From Caenorhabditis elegans (Eukaryota; Nematoda; Chromadorea; Rhabditida; Rhabditidae): 64,000 bases of DNA. The DNA lies in the NCBI RefSeq assembly GCF_000002985.6, contig NC_003280.10, positions 6,878,501 through 6,942,500 of the forward strand, written 5' to 3'. Below, piece after piece: positions 24,514 through 36,925 of the stretch; positions within the stretch are counted from its first letter, which is position 1; every line of letters starts with the position of its first letter. A model generated the notes under the pieces. That model saw nothing but the letters and a program-made list of their open reading frames with translations. It ran no database searches and had not been told where the DNA came from. The translations under genes were made by a program, and so were the position numbers.

Positions 24514-27500
24514 TCAGTTTGAACTTGAATCACTTTTATCATCAATCAATTGTCTCCGGCTTGCAGTTTCAGCTATCGTCGATGGAAGTTTTGTATTTAG
24601 TGTTTCAGGAAGAATAAGTGTTAATAGACCACCAGATACAGCTATTAATGATAATGTTATAGCAGGTGCAAGAGCATGAACAGCAGTCTGGAAAATATTT
24701 TAATATTATTTAGTTCTACATACAATACTATTCAGAACGTACCAAATGGGATAAATATGGTGAAAGCATTCCTCCAAATCTTGAAAGTGTCTCACAGAAT
24801 CCAATACACTTGTTACGACCGTCTGTTGGGAAGATCTAAAAAATGATTTCATAAAATTTGTAAATTTTTATTTTTGATTAGTCAAACATTATAAATTCAA
24901 ATATTATGTAGACGTCTAAACATGAGAATTCTACGCGCATGGGTCTCGCCACGCTGACAACGAATTACTGTAACTGGTTTCAATTTACGGGCTGCTTTTG
25001 CATATTACTTTTCAAAAAAAAAAGAACAATTGCTGCTAAGATTTTTAGGGTAACAATATCATACAATATCGGCCTGTAAATGGGCACGAGTTACAGTAAC
25101 CCGTTGCCCCATGCGATTTGACAGAAACTCTCAGTTCTACGGTCACTAGTGAGATCCAATGGTAGGTACATCTTCATGAATTCGGTTTGCCTATAAGCCT
25201 ATAGGAAACTATAGTTAGGTATGAATTTACGGGGAAACTTTTATGAAAACTATTTTTATGCTGGAAAAATAAAAAACCGGCAATGTGAAAAATGATAGTT
25301 TTGATAGATTCTAAAATCCAAAGAAAAATGTTTTCCAGTTTTCCTCACCTCACTTGCAAACATGTAAATGCTCATGAATGAGCATGAAATGGCGAATTTT
25401 CCAAGAAGCCAAAAGTGGATATGCCATGCTTCAGAAGACAACACGATTCCCAAAAATGAGAGACCAGCAATAATATGTGTTCCAGAAATCAAAACTTTTC
25501 TTCCATACTTGTTCATGAAAATCGGAGAAAAAATGTAAGCTGGAGCTTCGACCAAACTCATGAGCACAAAATTCAAATAGAGGTTTCCTGCCAAATTCGT
25601 AGAGTAAAATGCCAATCCAAAATAGATAAATGTATCTACGATCCTGGAATAAAGTTGTTTTAAAGGTTTTTCTGAAATTTTTATTAATTCCATTAGAACT
25701 TACCAAATGTATGTCATAACAAGAACATAGACTATAAACATTTTATGTTTCCACATTTCCCGACACAAAGTTTTGAAGCTTGAACCATTTTCATCTCTAT
25801 CCTCAACAATATCTGATGCAGAAATATCTCCTTTAGGCCCTCGAATCTTTTCCAGCCACGCTTCGATTTTCTCATTTTGCTGACTGGATACCAAAAAGTG
25901 AAGACTTTCTGGGACGGTCCTCAAAAGGAATATATTCATGTTTTGAAATAAAACATTTCGAAAAAGTTCAGATAACTTACATATAAATGAGAAGAGCCAC
26001 GAAAATGTTTGGAACGGAAATGCAGAACATGAGATATCTCCAATCAGGCAGAATATAGGCAAGAAGCCCAAGGAAACAGGCACCAACAACCCACATTACA
26101 CCAAAATATACAGAAGTGAAGAATCGGAGACGAAGTGGAGTATTCTCGTATCCTAATACCCATCCAGCAAGACCAGCAGCCTGAAAATACAGTGTTTTAA
26201 CTTTTAATTTTGATTTTCAGAGAACATGGTCTATCTCACAATCTCACAACAATCTCACGACTAGAAAGAGTGTTCAAAATTAAAACTTCAAGAGGACCTA
26301 TTACTTATTACCAGAAATACAAGGAAAATCAATTCAAAAATATAAGGAACCAAGTCGTTTATAATTGACATCTCTGTGCAGCTCCACCTCTTTCTTGGCT
26401 TCGAATTCCAAAAACCTTAACTAACTTTAAAACAAACCTATGTATATCAATTCTGAACTGTAAAACTCACTGTATAAAATATCCCATGAATCATTCTCAT
26501 TATACAAAACATCATAATTGATGTTGAAAATGCTGAAATCATTCCACCAACTGCCATCAACAAAACCGTTGCCACAAAAACAGGAAGCCTTCCGTAATGA
26601 TCAGCTAATGGTGGAATGAACATTCCTCCAATCATATTTCCAACCATATAAAATGTAGTTGTACTTTCTGCAAGCCATGAGGCATCTCCTGTTAAATCAA
26701 ATTCATCAGCAACTCCAATAAAACTTGAATTTTCTGATGCTTTGACAACAAAAGATGGACAAAGTCCTGTGAATGCAAGAGGTGACCATGCTAATCCACA
26801 TACAAGAATGCAAGTCAGTATGTGACGATTGCTTTTATCTGAAAAAGAAATAAGTTTAACAGGAAGTAATGGATTATAAAACCTATTTTTCCAAAACTAA
26901 TGTTACCAAAAAGATTGAAAGCACTTTCCAGTAGAAATTTGCTATCACGCTCCGCGGACAAAAAAACTTCCAAAAATGGCTAAATTGCGTATCTTCAAAC
27001 TGGCGTATTTTGAAAAATACACTTCTATAAAACAAATGTTCAACCAACAAAATGATTAAAAATATTTTTTATTTCTTCTGAATTACTTTCCATTGCAAAA
27101 TACCTAGTACTTGTTGAGTTGCACAGAGTCAAAGCCATTTAACCAAAAATCACAAAAATTTTTGAGAACTCTTCTGCTGTACCAGTCATAACCCAAAATC
27201 CATCAAATTTCAGACAAAAGTTTTTAATGGATAGTAAGAGAAAAATATTTATACACATTTTACCAATTATAAGTTTTTCAATATTTTCATGTTCAGCCAA
27301 GTTACAGGCCGTTTTCTGAAAAAATCCAATTTTTCCCATAAAACTTTTCATATCCAACGTATCGACTTGAAATTTTGAAAAATGATCACTTTTTTGAGGT
27401 CTCTACAATGTCCTAAGAAATCTTTCAAAAAACCCTGTTAATCTCCAAAATCGTCTTCCGCTCCGAAAAATGAAATCGGATGTTTGCCTTTCGCAAAACC

Positions 27501-28766
27501 ACAAAAAATGAAATTGGGATAATGGGGTCGAAAAATATGTATTTCGAAAGCTGAGAACACGTTTTTTACGAATTTCATGTTCATTTTGGACAATGTCATC
27601 TTTGGAGCGACCTGAAATTAAAACATGCACCTATTTTCCTTCTCACGTGACTTTTTTTTCGCTTGAAAACTACTGGGATTTTTTGATCAGTTTTTCAATT
27701 GCTAAGAATAAATGTCACGTGAGAATCAAATTAGCTTTATGTTTTTAATTCAGTTCATTTAAAACGAAAATTCATGGAAAATGGACATGAAATTCGTGAA
27801 TAACGTGTCCTCAGCATTCTAAAAACATTTTTTTCGACCCAAATATCCCAATTTAATTTTTTGGTCATTTTCCGAAAGGCAAACATCCGATTTCATTTTT
27901 CGGAGCGGAGGACGATTTTGGAGATTAACAGGATTTTTCGAAAGATTTTCAGGACATTGTAGAGACCTCAAAAAAGTGATCATTTTTCAAAATTTCAAGT
28001 CGATACGTTGGATATGAAGAGTTTTATGAGCGAAATTGGATTTTTTCAGAAAACGGACTGTAACTTGGCAAAAAAATAAAAATATGAAAAAACTTATAAT
28101 TGAGGAAATGTGGAGAAATATTTTTCACTTACTATCCATCAAAACTTTCCTCCTGAAATTCAATGAATGCAGGGTTATGACTGGTACGGCAGAACGGTTT
28201 CAAAAATTTTGTGCGATTTTTGGTAAAATGGCTTTGACTCTGTGTAACTCAGCAAATAATAAGTGTTTTGCAATAAGAAGTATTGCAAAAGAAAGAAAAA
28301 ATATTTTAAAACATTTTGTTAGTTGAACATTTGTTTTTAAAATGTGTATTCTTCAAGATACGTCGGTTTGAAGATACGCAACTTAGCGAGTTTAGGAAGT
28401 TATTTGGTCCGCAGAAAGTGATGTACGCCTAGTCTCTTTCTCTTTATTCTTTTTTTCATTTTTTTGAAATTCTTACGGGCAAAAAATTAAACTAGTAGGC
28501 GATGAACAAAGGTAGTTAATGATTTTGGTGTTCATCAGTATTAGTTGGCAATTTACTAAAACGTTGACTGAAATTTTTGAAAAATATGAAACTTTGTTCT
28601 ACAATGTGAACAAAAACTGAATCTTCAAATTTATAGAGTTAAGTTTCAACGACATTCTCTAAAAAGTTTGTACACTTAGCTAAAGCATTTGTTAAATAAT
28701 ACAATTAAAAAACAAACCCAACGTATTGAGAACATCATCTGCAGACAATTTGTCAGAAGAGGACAT
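24514..28766 (-). CDS. SLC22-type organic ion transporter (MFS)
   Basis: Seven exons: 28718-28766, 26471-26838, 25981-26180, 25704-25919, 25349-25643, 24743-24835, 24514-24687, giving 464 aa. MFS marks include the loop 2-3 motif PPLADHYGRLPVF, an FMNKYGRKV repeat of it in the second half, the SLC22 motif TVPESLHFLV after helix 6, FPTDGRNKCIGFCETLSRFG, and the C-terminal LILPETLNTKLP. The loop after the first helix is short compared with vertebrate OCT/OAT proteins. The substrate cannot be predicted. The first coding exon gives only 16 residues and is separated by a 1.88 kb intron filled by a palindrome. An acceptor lies just before that exon, so a further 5' exon is possible. I recall this region as B0252.3 but not certainly. 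Confidence 0.87.
24930..25118. repeat. Small palindromic repeat in a transporter intron
   Basis: The left CGCATGGGTCTCGCCACG...TTACTGTAACT is matched by the reverse complement of the right AGTTACAGTAACCCGTTGCC...CCATGCG. It belongs to the dispersed GGTCTCGACACG / TACTGTA family and lies in the intron 24836-25348. Confidence 0.65.
26944..28422. mobile_element. Large foldback (inverted-repeat) element inside transporter intron 1
   Basis: Two arms of about 700 bp face each other around a spacer of about 60 bp. The inner ends are TCTCACGTGAC at 27641 and GTCACGTGAG at 27714. Landmarks repeat in reverse order: GCGTATCTTCAAA (about 26990) with GAAGATACGCAAC (about 28370), CCGCTCCGAAAAATGAAATC (about 27470) with TTCATTTTTCGGAGCGGA (about 27890), and GGTCTCTACAATGTCCT (about 27396) with AGGACATTGTAGAGACC (about 27950). 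The arms have diverged by small changes. No transposase frame is visible, so it looks non-autonomous. If transcribed with the intron it would fold into long double-stranded RNA. Confidence 0.88.
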
Positions 28767-31583
28767 GTCCTGTTGGTAGGTGTAGTCACCCTAAAATAAC
28801 ATAAAAATTTAGATTGAAGAGTGGACATTTTAATAGTTTTTTGAGGGAAAACAATACTGACAGTGTCCGGATAATCTGTTCAAAGTTTCACATCATGTGC
28901 ACTCGGTAGAAACATGTTTTTTATAATTGTTGAGACCTGGTGTGATGGAAAGGTGACCAGGAAATATTTATGAAATTCATAAGGAGACATAAAGGAAATT
29001 GAAACAAGATATGATAAGATGGAGAAAAAATGAAACGCAATTTTTTGCAACATGATGGAAAATATGATACGTTAATTTGAGATAAGAGGAGGAAATGGTC
29101 AAGTTGTAATCCTTGATTAATAAGTAGAAACATTTTTCAGTTCAATTTCAGATACTAGTTAACAAAAAAAGAGCTTATTCCAACAATTGCAAATTTAATT
29201 AATACAATTTCATAAACTTACTAGGGAACCGTCAGAAGGTGCCCATCGGACTTGCATATGAGACCTATTCCATTCGATATTGCATGTCTTAAAACGGTTA
29301 CTTGTGAAATTTTAGCGGCAAAACTCCAGAACCAAGCTCACGGCGGGCTCTCAATGATCCTAAAATAGCACTGTAAGAAAGAACTTTAACGAACTAACGA
29401 AGCAATTTTCCATATTCACTTTGGCAGCTCATATCTCCGTAGATAAATTTTTTTACAGAAAAGTCATAAACTAAAAAGTTGTTGATATTGTTGTAAAGAA
29501 CAAGTTTGTAGTTTAAAGTTTTTTACCAAAAAATTTTTGTTTGCGAGAAAATCATTAGAAACGGAATAGCAGCATAAAAATAACAACAGCAGTCGCCGCA
29601 CTTCACGCGCTTTTATCTCAAACAAAATTTTTTTGGTAAAAAACTTTAACTACAAACTTGTTTGTTACAACAATATCAACAACTTATCAGTTGATGACTT
29701 TTCTGTAAAAAATTTATCTTCGGAGATATGAGCTACCAAAGTGAAATTGGAAAATTGGCCCTCCAATGCTTCGTTAAAGTGCTATTTTCAGGATCTTTGA
29801 GATCCCGCCGTGAGCTTGGTTCTGGAGTTTTGCCGCTTAAAATTCTAGAGTAACCGTTTTAAGACATGCACTATCAAATGGCATAAGTCTTATATGCAAG
29901 TCTGATGGGCACCTTCTGACGGTTCCCTAGTTAGTTATTTCTTTATTAAATCATGCAAAACCTCCATAATGATTTTTTGGAACTCAACTTTAAAATAACT
30001 TTGAAACCTATACCACAATAATTTATAAAAACAAAACTGAAATAAAAAAGCTAACAAAAAAGTTGAACGCTTTTGATCAAACAATAATCAAAGACTATCA
30101 GTGATAAAATTGATAAAACGATAAATATTTGTCACATAAAAGACAGTAGGGAAAATATCGCCATATCGGATGATTTTCATAATAGAATTGTTCGATTTTT
30201 ATATGAATATGTAAATTAAAACTACGAAGACCTGTAAATAAAAAAAAAAGGGTATAATATATGCGAAAACAATTGTGGGGACACAATATTCACTTATTGA
30301 TGTCAATGATAAAAAAAGATAGGGAAAGTTGATTGTAGATTCATGGCAGATGCTGAGTGAGAAGACAAAGTTCTGATGAACGAGGAAAAATGGAGAAAAA
30401 ACATTCAATGAATCAGAGAAAATTGAGAAAAACAGAGATAGTATTGTGATTTAAGAGGCTACAGACACAGGACATTGCACTGGTGATTGAAGAAAAATGA
30501 AGAGATTTGACATGGATGATGGTTTGATTTTGAAATTTTTTGCATTTTCGGGTTTATCCAAAAACTTGGCGTTCTCTATTGCTGCGTTATTATGCTTTCC
30601 ACTAATCTTCAAGTTTACACAAAAAACATTTACCAAAAAGTATATGTACTTTTCAAACGAAATGCTACTTACCTATAAGTTAATTTCTAGCAATCCAAAA
30701 ATATTAATTCCGAATACAACAAAATCTATTCCAGAACTAATCCAGAAATTAAGACTATTTTGAACATAAATCTCTTGGATTTGATGGATTAATTTTCATG
30801 TGTAGACAAGTCGAACACTTTTGAATACCTTCTCATTTTGAATCAAGTTTCGTGAAGTTCTCATTTTCGATAAAATTCAAGATTTGCCAAAGTTAGTAAA
30901 TCGTCAAATTGTTGCTTGAAGGAAAATTTCTGTAGAGGAACATTTTTATGTGTTGAAAATTCAATGCTGACAACCATATTCCCACATTCTTTTTTGAATA
31001 AAACCTTCATCATTCCATTTATCAGAATTTTTTCCGATTTTGACATGTCATGTGTAATATTGCTATACAAGTTTTAAATTTGAAAACATCAGTCTAACGT
31101 CTAAAAGAAATCCCAACAATCTTTGCAGTGTACAATTTTCAAAAATTTAAAGAAAACCATCGATCGCAAATTTTGAAATAGACTTTTCTAGAACAAGAAA
31201 CTCGTATAAAAAATTGGTTTTAATCTGTTTTTATGTGACTAATTATCAACGATAACTATCGTCACGTGACATCTCATTTGATAAGATTGTGTTTTGATTT
31301 CCATTAAATAAATATATAAATTTTTGATAAGATAACCTGGAAAGATAGGATAAATCAATTAAAAAGGATTTTCTTTAATTTGTTCCCTTTATTACATTTT
31401 TTTTTCTTTTTTATGAGTCTCGGTCATTTTTTTGTCAGTTGCGGTTTGATCTTAGTCCACATGACCGTCATAAATGAACAGCTGACGAGTTCGTTTTTGA
31501 AATTTTCTCACATTTCGTCTTCTTCTTTTTGTTATTACTTTTTTCCTTTTAGCTTTATTTTGAATTTTCAGGAAACTCTGGAA
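28767..31583. other. Intergenic region between the SLC22-type gene and asm-1
   Basis: 2.8 kb between divergent genes, serving as the upstream region for both. It contains the foldback at 29221-29930. The remainder is AT-rich without supported exons. A TTTTCAG acceptor at about 31565-31571 precedes the asm-1 ATG by 12 nt. Confidence 0.55.
29221..29930. mobile_element. Palindromic MITE-like element with TTA target duplication
   Basis: It starts CTAGGGAACCGTCAGAAGG and ends with the exact reverse complement CCTTCTGACGGTTCCCTAG. TTA sits directly outside both ends (29218-29220 and 29931-29933). The arms are about 310-320 bp with a loop near 29545-29618. A 3-bp TTA duplication is typical of PIF/Harbinger elements. 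No transposase frame is present, so it would be non-autonomous. Confidence 0.85.
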
Positions 31584-34076
31584 ATGAGGATAATTTATTT
31601 AATATCGACTGTATTATTAATATATACAAATGCAACAGTTTTAAGAACAAAAGGTTTGATTTCTTTATTGAGATGTTCAGTTAATGAATGCATTTATTTT
31701 TTAGAAAGTATTCAAAATAAAGTTACTTACGATAAATACGGATTCCAACCACTTTGTATCTCATGTACAGGATTAATATCAGTTGCCAGGTTGGTCATTT
31801 TTATTTGCAAAGTCATATCATAACTTTTCAGTTTTTTCTTGAAATTTGATGTTTCTGAGCCAGTAATTCTCGAGTTTGCAACCATTGTCTGTAAGCTTTT
31901 TGCCAAACAACCATGGGCGGTCTGTGATGGAATTTCTTCACAATTTAGGGTGAGTCTGAGATTTTTAACATATTTTTTCATACAAACATGTAACCAGTTC
32001 CCTTAATTTCAACATAATTTGGAAATAATCCTAATGTATGAGTATGAGTTTTTCAAGTTTTTTTTTTATGTTTGAAGCATTTTTTTTGTCAATTCAAAAT
32101 TTTGTGAAAAATCAAAAAGAGTTTGTTTTTTTCAGGATGAGTTCTTCTATGTATTCCGTCGTCTTGCCAATGAAAGTCCATCTCAAATTTGTGGAATTAT
32201 TCTCCCTGACTGTGCTGATCCAACAGATCCTTCAGAATCTGGATGGATGGTTGCACTTCCACCGAAACCAAAACGAACTAGAATTTCGAAGAAAAAAGTT
32301 CAAAAGAAACCAAACATGTCAATGTCACAGAATTTGAATGTCCTCCAGTTGACAGATCTTCATGTTGATTTTGAATATAAATATCCATCGGAAGCCAATT
32401 GTGATGATCCAGTCTGCTGTAGAGTATCCGTGTCTGAACCGAAAAAAGCTGCTGGATACTGGGGATCAGTTGGAAAGTGTGATATTCCATTTTGGACAGT
32501 TGAGAATATGTTATCACATATCAATAAAACACATATGATTGATATGGTGATAATGACTGGAGATTACATCAACCATGTGGATTGGGAATATTCAATTGAA
32601 GAGCATCTTTCAGTTTTAAGAAAGCTTCATCGCCTTGTTCAGAATACATTCCCATCTACACCAATCTATTGGGCACTTGGAAATCATGAAGGTACGGTAG
32701 TTTTTCGAGAAAAAAGATACAGTACGGTAGTTTCAGGTGTTCCTGTGAATAGTTTTGCACCACATTCAGTCGACGAACGATTCTGGCCAACATGGTTGTA
32801 CAAAGAGTTTCAAACAATGAGTGGACCATGGTTGAGCGAAGGTGCTAAAGATAGTTTATTGAAGTTAGTCATCTTTTATTTATTTTTTAAACTACACGTT
32901 GTATTTGAAAAGTTTCCTACCGTACCACTACAGTAGTATCGAAAAATGTCATTATTCGAAGAACAAAAACCAAAAACCTCCAGTCTAACATTTTTGAGAA
33001 CTTTAATTTTTGTTTTCACGCTACCAAAATTCTGTTGAAATTGTTTTCACTGATTCATATACAAAACAACGCACATCCTTTGATAACCTGAACTTTCAGA
33101 CGTGGTTCCTACTCTACACAAGTTATGGATGGACTTAAATTAATTACCCTCAATACTGGATTCTGTGAAGTTACCAACTTGTGAGTTTCAACGTTTTTCA
33201 TATTCTCTGCAAATAACCTTTCATTTTTCAGTTTCCTGTATCTAAACCAAAGTGATCCGGATTCTTCAATGTCCTGGTTTGTAAAAGAACTATTTGAATC
33301 TGAGAAGAAAGGAGAACAAGTTTATGTACTTGCACATATTCCACCTGGAGATTCTGAATGTCTTGAAGGTTGGGCATTCAATTACTATCGAGTTATTCAG
33401 AGGTTGATAGATATTTTAAAGTTTGATAAAAAAGAAATATCAAATTTCAGATTTTCTTCTACGATAGCCGCTCAATTCTTCGGACATGATCATTTGGATT
33501 ACTTTACAGTTTTCTATGAGGATATGCATAACGTGTCGAGTAAACCAATAAGTGTAAGATTTTTTGAAATTGATATTTATCATAATTCCTTTCTTACAGG
33601 TTGGATATGCTTCACCTTCGGTAACTACTTTTGAGTATCAAAATCCTGCATACAGAATCTACGAAATTGATCCTTATAATAAATTTGTAAGATATCTGGA
33701 AAAATTACTAGAAATTTTAATTATGAGTCCAGAAAATCGTCGACTTCACAACTTATTACGCCGATTTGGAGAAAGCAACGGAGGACAAAAAGCCGGTGTG
33801 GGAGAAGCTGTATTCTGCTCGACAAGCACATGGGATGGATGATCTGTCTCCGCTTTCCTGGAACAAAGTTATTCAGAAACTTTTCACCAGCGAAAAGAAA
33901 CGAGAGAAATTTTATCAGTAAGCTTTAGAAGTCTCCAATTTCTATTTCTAAATAAGTATTTCAGATACGCATTCCGAAACTTCTCTCCGCAATGCGATTC
34001 CACGTGTCAAATGCAATTGATGTGCAATCTTCGAATGGGTCATCACAACTCAACGCTTTATTGTCCAACTTTTTGA
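31584..34076 (+). CDS. asm-1: Acid sphingomyelinase (secreted/lysosomal phosphodiesterase)
   Basis: Eleven exons: 31584-31653, 31705-31789, 31832-31949, 32136-32691, 32737-32863, 33100-33180, 33232-33402, 33451-33553, 33600-33686, 33733-33917, 33965-34076, giving 564 aa, the length I recall for ASM-1. A signal peptide (MRIIYLISTVLLIY) is followed by a saposin-B domain with cysteines in exons 2-4. The metallophosphatase core then shows D165/H167 in LTDLHVD, D234 in TGDY, N274-H275-E276 in GNHE, AHIPPG and GHDHLD. It hydrolyses sphingomyelin to ceramide and phosphocholine. The 45-nt intron 32692-32736 was chosen over read-through because removal gives the family-like GNHEGVPVNSF. AATAAA lies at about 34136. 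Confidence 0.95.
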
Positions 34077-34173
34077 TTCTCATTGTTTATCATTTCAAAG
34101 ACCTTGTACAAAACAAAAAACTTGTCTTAAGTGAAAATAAATAGATAAAATTATGCAAAACATATAATGTTTT

Positions 34174-34862
34174 TTAATCAGCAGCCATCGGATTCGCGTG
34201 GATCGTCACATTCTGTATTCTGAATATTAGCAATTAATGAGAGAATTTAGTTTTCCGTAGAAACTCACTTTTGCTGAACGAGAGGTCTGTATTTATTGTC
34301 AACTTTGATCGTTTCTATTTCTTCTAGGGTGTCGAATCCGTCAATCACTCTGAAAATTATGATTGTTGCGCAAATAATCTTAATGGTAATTCCTTACTTT
34401 CCGAAAAGTGTGTACTTCATGTCGAGATGAGCTTGCTTCGCGTAAGTGATGAAGAATTGCGATCGATTGGAGTCAGGTCCATTGTTTGCCATTGATACGC
34501 ATCCTCGTGAGTCATGCTAAAAATTGAACTATTTTGAAACTAAGATTTAAAGTATTCCGTTGTACCTTCAGAGCACTAACAAATTCGTCTTCGAATGGTC
34601 CTCCCCAAATACTTTCGCCGCCTTTTCCCGAATGCGTTGGATCTCCAGTTTGCACCATAAAATCTTTGATGTTTCTATGAAAAATGCATCCATTGTAGTA
34701 GTCGCTGGCACATAATGCAAGAAAATTCTGAAATAAAATAGAATTTATATTTTTTAGCGGTTAAGAAGCATAAACTGAATTTACCTCGCAAGCTTTTGGC
34801 GCATCGTCTACATAAAGCTCAATTTTAATGTCTCCGGAAGTGGTGTGAAGTGTGACTGACAT
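34174..34862 (-). CDS. cyn-10: Cyclophilin-type peptidyl-prolyl isomerase, PPIL3 type
   Basis: Five exons: 34785-34862, 34566-34727, 34398-34516, 34269-34349, 34174-34219, giving 161 aa, the same as human PPIL3 and my memory of CYN-10. A compact single cyclophilin domain. Active-site features are visible: [15 protein letters not shown] with the catalytic Arg, GGPFEDEF, and [24 protein letters not shown]3-type cyclophilins associate with spliceosomes. It converges on asm-1; the two stop codons are only about 97 bp apart, so their 3' UTRs probably overlap. Confidence 0.96.
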
Positions 34863-35050
34863 TCTGCAATTTTTGAATAACGAAATATATTTTAAATAGA
34901 AAAGAAGATACATATATTTTATGGATTGAGCAGAAAATAAGTTCGAAATTCGAAAGAAAATTTATTGTCCGAGAGGAGTACACGACTGATGGCCGGAGAG
35001 TTTTCTAGGCCGTGTGTGCCGCAAATTGGCGCGTAATTCAAAATAGAATT

Positions 35051-35529
35051 TACCGTATATCCTCTATTAGTAAGCCGTGCAAAACTAATTTTCGGACACC
35101 TAATTTGATGCAAAACTAATGGAGGGTGCAAAACTAATAGAGGGTGCAAAACTAATAGAGGGTGCAAAACTAATTTTCAAACAGGTTTTTTCTCATGTTT
35201 TCCATTAAGTTATGGCAAATATCATCAATTTCAGTAACACCTTATGAACCAAAATAGACGAATTTTAAAGCTGATACGCAAAAACTGTCCGACTCGAGTT
35301 GTACTCATATTTTGCCTATTTTGACTTGTTATACCAAGTCTGTAAGAATTTTCCTGATTTGTAAAACGATTTTATAATGCAAATTTTGAATTCCTAAAAA
35401 TAGGGAATACATGAAGGGGTGCAAAACTATTAGAGGTGCAAAACTAATTTTCGATGAGTGATTTTAGATGCAAAACTAATAGAGGTGCAAAACTAATAGA
35501 GGCGCCTTACAAATAAGGAATATACGGTA
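35051..35529. mobile_element. MITE-like element with internal tandem repeats
   Basis: The termini are inverted: TACCGTATATCCTCTATTAG on the left, and the reverse complement of the right end reads TACCGTATATTCCTTATTTG. Inside are tandem copies of TGCAAAACTAATAGAGGG at about 35110-35175 and again at about 35415-35505. TA at both edges suggests TA target use as in Tc1/mariner. It has no coding capacity. Confidence 0.75.
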
Positions 35530-36803
35530 TATAATTTTTCTAGACACGTCTACAATGAAAAGTTTTAAGAGTTGGGTGTTATTTGGTCGTTTGGCCAGGT
35601 TTTTTTTTTAGAAAAGTGAATTGGTTTTTTCACTTTTCTTTTAACGAAAATAAACTGAAAGTGCTCCATTTCGTTTTGAAAGTGCTATTTATGTCATACT
35701 CCCTTCAAATAAGGCTGCCATATTTCCAAAAACTCAATCGAGAATTGGAAACTTTGAAAAAAATTCTAGGGTTTTTCGTATTTTTGAGATCTTCTTGCTT
35801 TAAATGAAATAAAGCTCGAACTTAACATGATTTGTTAAAAATATTTTTAGAATAAAAAATTAAACCGGATCTCTCTAGCTTTGTTGGAAATAACGAGAGA
35901 AAAATGAGACTAATTAGGGACTAAAAGCTTTTTTTTCAGTTGTCGACTTCATCCTTTTCCTGCTTCTAAAACGTGTGTTTTCGTGGTATACTATTTTGCT
36001 GATCAACACTTTATTCGCAGGTTCCAAAATCTTTCGAATAATTAATTATACCGGGGAATATTAAATTGTAGTGTATGGGAATATATGAAAAATATGAGAA
36101 TTTGTAGAGAGTATGTTCTGCATTTTATGTTCGGTTTTTTTTTCGAAAAGCAATATTTAATTCCGTTCGGTTTCAAACTAATTGGTTTTTTTTGTTCAAC
36201 GACCTCACGACAATGCGAGAATACTAATTTTCAGTTTCTACGAACTCTTTTTCACTTGCAAAATTAGTGACTAACAGAGCAAAAAGTTTGTATTTTAAGT
36301 GTCTTCTTCCTTATCCAATAGTTTAAACTACAAGTTATCCATTTTTGTAAAGTAAGTAAAACGTCATTCAATACAAATTGAATCTCTAGTCATTTTGCAG
36401 GATATGATGTTTTTTCGAAGTCTATCTTTGTAACTTTTTGAAATTCAATTCACAACATTTTTCTATTCATACTAGTTGAAGGATTTTTCATACAATTTTG
36501 AAACTATAATTTTACATTTTGAATTCTTCGAAATAATTACATTTTCGAAGCAAATAGGTTATTTGTTATTTCCCTACGAGATAATGAGTAGATTGGATGG
36601 AAGGCATTTATGGATCAGAACCATCAATGAAAGAACGATAACTTACTTTCTTTCAAATTTCAAGCTCAAACTCTCTTCATTATTTTTGTTCCACTATCAA
36701 ATTTGAACTAAGAACATTTTTTCAAAGTACTTTTTTCTGTAACAAAGAAATCAAAAATTATTATTGCAAGAAAACCACCCATTGAAATTCCCACCGCCAT
36801 ATT

Positions 36804-36925
36804 ACCTTACACCTTAACCTTAACCTTAACCTTACATATAACCCCAATATAACCTTACAATCTCGGTAGAACTTGTAGGCAGGCGTGGTTTCAGGACCTG
36901 CCTGAAACCTGCTTGCCTAGCGCCT
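36804..36925. repeat. CCTTAA tandem tract and GTAGGCAGGC palindrome
   Basis: 36812-36836 has about four consecutive ACCTTA units. 36870-36925 carries the GTAGGCAGGC...CCTGCCTGAAACCTGC palindrome also seen in pmp-2 intron 8 and at 37945-38015. The CCTTAA unit is not the nematode telomere unit (TTAGGC). Confidence 0.6.

Noticed and set aside
30497-30763. 88-codon open frame, plus strand, with a hydrophobic stretch
   Set aside because: No splice partners, no recognisable motif, and AT-driven composition (F, I, K rich) in an intergenic region; likely chance.
32692-32736. Reading through this segment as coding in asm-1
   Set aside because: It has GT...TTTCAG borders, and removal restores the family-like sequence after NHE; kept as an intron, with retention noted as a possibility.
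35100-35180. Regular direct repeats considered as a CRISPR-like array
   Set aside because: The units are contiguous without unique spacers and the genome is eukaryotic; they belong to the MITE-like element.
36812-36836. Possible interstitial telomere repeat
   Set aside because: The unit is ACCTTA/CCTTAA, not the nematode telomere unit GCCTAA/TTAGGC.
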